A DNA stretch of 64,000 bases from the NCBI RefSeq assembly GCF_002224645.1, contig NZ_CP022121.1, forward strand, positions 3,068,501-3,132,500, given 5' to 3'. This DNA is from Dehalobacterium formicoaceticum (GTDB taxonomy: Bacteria; Bacillota; Dehalobacteriia; Dehalobacteriales; Dehalobacteriaceae). The notes under the pieces were generated by a model. The model had not been told where the DNA came from, did not search any database, and saw only the letters and a program-made list of their open reading frames with translations. Below are positions 62,565 through 64,000 of this stretch, piece by piece (position 1 is the first letter of the stretch; every line of letters starts with the position of its first letter). The position numbers and the translations under genes were made by a program.

Positions 62565-63195
62565 TTAATGCAGGGCCAGGTTGTTACTGGCCGCGAGAAT
62601 AATTTCAGTATCAATGGTATTTTTCTTTAGTTGTGTACCAAGAATCAAAGCATCGGTCATGAGAGGTGTTGATAAGACGCGGAGTGCCTTGACAGAAGTT
62701 AGCAACGGCATGAACAGCAGCTTCATCAATAAATGAATGAGCCCCACCGGCAGCTTCGATCCTTGAATAAATGTAATCTTTAGCCTCGTCGGGGGAAAGG
62801 CCTTCATAATTGTAGTGAACGACGATGCGCTGTTTGAGGGATTCATGAACCGGCTTTTCGAGGATAGAAGCAAGATAGGGTTGTCCGATAAAGATAAGAG
62901 CAAAGCAGTCAAAGCTGTCGAAATGAACATTCATGAGCATTTTAATATCCCGAAAAATTCCGGTGTTTAAATATTGACTTTCATCAATAGCAAGAATAAA
63001 GGTCTTGCGTTTCTCCTTAAAGAGATGCACGAGTCGTTCTTGGATGTTTCTAAACATCAGGGTTTTCTTGGTACTGTAGTCCAAGCCAAGAGCGAAGGAA
63101 AACTGATGATAGAATTCAGAAACACTGACAGTGGAGAGACAGATGTAAGAAAGTTGAAAGAGATTAGGATTTAGGTTTTTAGCGGTTCTGAACAT
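62565..63195 (-). pseudogene. Transposon ATPase (ExeA-like), truncated and frameshifted
   Basis: It has LSTVSVSEFYHQFSFALGLD, Walker B in TFILAIDESQYL, IFIGQPYLASILEKPVHESLKQRI and CQGTPRLINT. The Walker A region is missing at the start (cut near 63195). One extra T near 62662 shifts the frame; without it the protein would end LMTDALILGTQLKKNTIDTEIILAASNNLALH at 62565. Confidence 0.8.
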
Positions 63196-63254
63196 CCTTT
63201 AGTGTAAACGGAATAATCATCCAAAAATTTGTTAATACTTTTATTGTAGCATAA

Positions 63255-63395
63255 TCAGGGCAACGCTGAGGAGCGACCCCACGCTTGCTACGGACTTATA
63301 CGGTAAAACGGCGGGCTTATGTTCGCTGTTTTACATTTTACCGGTAAGTCCAATGCGTATAAACCTCGGGGGTTTGGGGGCAGAGCCCCCATGCA
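63255..63395. repeat. Palindromic region next to an IS256 gene
   Basis: GGACTTA/TAAGTCC (63287 to 63353) enclose GGTAAAA/TTTTACC stems. GGGGGC-AGA-GCCCCC follows at 63376-63390. CCCCACGCTTG near 63277 resembles the arms of the palindrome at 51901. It probably includes the end of the IS256 element. Confidence 0.5.
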
Positions 63396-63399
63396 GCTT

Positions 63400-64000
63400 T
63401 TAAGCCGTAAATCTATCTGCGAAGTAAATCATAATCTGGCTGTATGCCATCGCCCAATTACGAGCTGGCAGCGTCCATTTTTTAGCGATTTCTTTGACCG
63501 ATAGGAAAACAACCTTTCTTATCGAGTCGTCAGTGGGGAAAATCGCCTTTGCTTTCGTGAATTTTCGCACCATTCTGTGGTATGCTTCCACCGCATTCGT
63601 TGTATAAACCAAATGCCGGATTTGCTCAGGATAGTTGAAAAACGTTGTAAGTTCAGCCCAATTTGCGTCCCAGGAACGCATAATAGATGGATACTTCTTA
63701 TCCCATTTTTCCCGAAATTCCTCTTTTGCATACTCCGCATCGTCAAGATTTACCGCGCCGTAAATTTTCTTTAGATCGGCACAGACTTGCTTTCTATCCT
63801 TGTATTGCACAAACTTAGTAGAATTGCGTACTTGGTGCACTATGCATAACTGCTGCTTGGTCTCTGGGAATACCGCGTTTATGGCTTCTCCAAGCCCTTT
63901 TAGGTTATCGTGGCAAGCAATAAAAATGTCCGTAACACCGCGGTTTTTAAGGTCGGAGCAAATGCTTGCGTAAAATGAAGCTCCTTCGTTTTCGCTTATC
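63400..64000 (-). CDS. IS256-family transposase, C-terminal part (runs off the window)
   Basis: The frame is open from the window edge to 63400. It shows FIACHDNLKGLGEAINAVFPETKQQLCIVHQVRNSTKF, the D and C-x2-H region of mutator-type transposases, and LVYTTNAVEAYHRMVRKFTKAKAIFPTDDS with the catalytic Glu near NAVE. It is a different subfamily from the copy at 55060. Confidence 0.88.
   Translation of the reverse strand, partial: ISENEGASFYASICSDLKNRGVTDIFIACHDNLKGLGEAINAVFPETKQQLCIVHQVRNSTKFVQYKDRKQVCADLKKIYGAVNLDDAEYAKEEFREKWDKKYPSIMRSWDANWAELTTFFNYPEQIRHLVYTTNAVEAYHRMVRKFTKAKAIFPTDDSIRKVVFLSVKEIAKKWTLPARNWAMAYSQIMIYFADRFTA

Overview
The window looks like a chromosomal segment of an anaerobic, low-to-mid GC Firmicute, probably a Clostridia/Peptococcaceae-type bacterium. 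The evidence is a class I hybrid cluster protein, a Trp T-box leader, A-T rich spacers, TTG/ATG starts behind strong AGGAGG sites, and IS1182, IS21, IS66, IS256, IS3 and recombinase-in-trio elements. The species cannot be named from the sequence alone.

Left third (1-27 kb) is mostly housekeeping. In order: an IS66 end, a small DMT permease, a CysM-like cysteine synthase, a lipoprotein, glycogen phosphorylase, an intact IS21 element (6762-9433) whose right end donates a -35 box toward an MFS permease, the trpEGDCF operon on the minus strand behind a tryptophan T-box (no trpBA), a DUF4143 ATPase, and a broken polysaccharide gene. Next come an MFS permease divergent from an ArsR gene, and a DUF5714-DUF2284 gene. 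The window closes this part with hcp and its Crp/Fnr-type regulator and a broken PAS sensor. The ArsR/DUF5714 operon is the most unusual locus. Three in-frame UGA codons occur there, each followed by a hairpin with G in the apical loop. The first hairpin has nearly the architecture of the Escherichia coli fdhF SECIS (GGUC loop, 4-bp stem, one-base bulge, GG/CC, 18 nt after UGA). I read the gene as a 472-residue selenoprotein with two selenocysteines (20142-21560).

Right two thirds (27-64 kb) is an accessory region: a dense mixture of toxin-antitoxin pairs (AbrB-PIN, AbrB-RelE twice, ParE-type, ImmA/IrrE-DUF4411), RhuM, an Abi_2/AbiF HEPN gene with a promoter-hairpin leader, broken transposons and gene fragments. 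A transposon family with a DUF6431 protein, Mu/TniA-like transposase, ExeA/TniB-like ATPase and a small protein is present as one 3' half (42083-43836) and two 5' halves (49072-50713, 58765-60319). The 3' half carries a 122-nt, strongly folded candidate RNA closed by a 15-bp stem. A recombinase-in-trio element (56504-58765) is fused to one 5' half.

Several repeat families tie the window together: R1, a near-perfect palindrome with the GGGGACGGTTCT motif (3 copies); R2, containing GATAAGTTGGTGTCAGGCAC (at least 8 copies); R3, a GTGGCAAAC...CGTCCCCATGCCAC repeat (2 copies); R4, about 175 bp (2 copies); and four separate arrays of 9-bp units, two of them inside the trp operon. Many boundaries in the right part are junctions between fragments, so several entries are given as pseudogenes.
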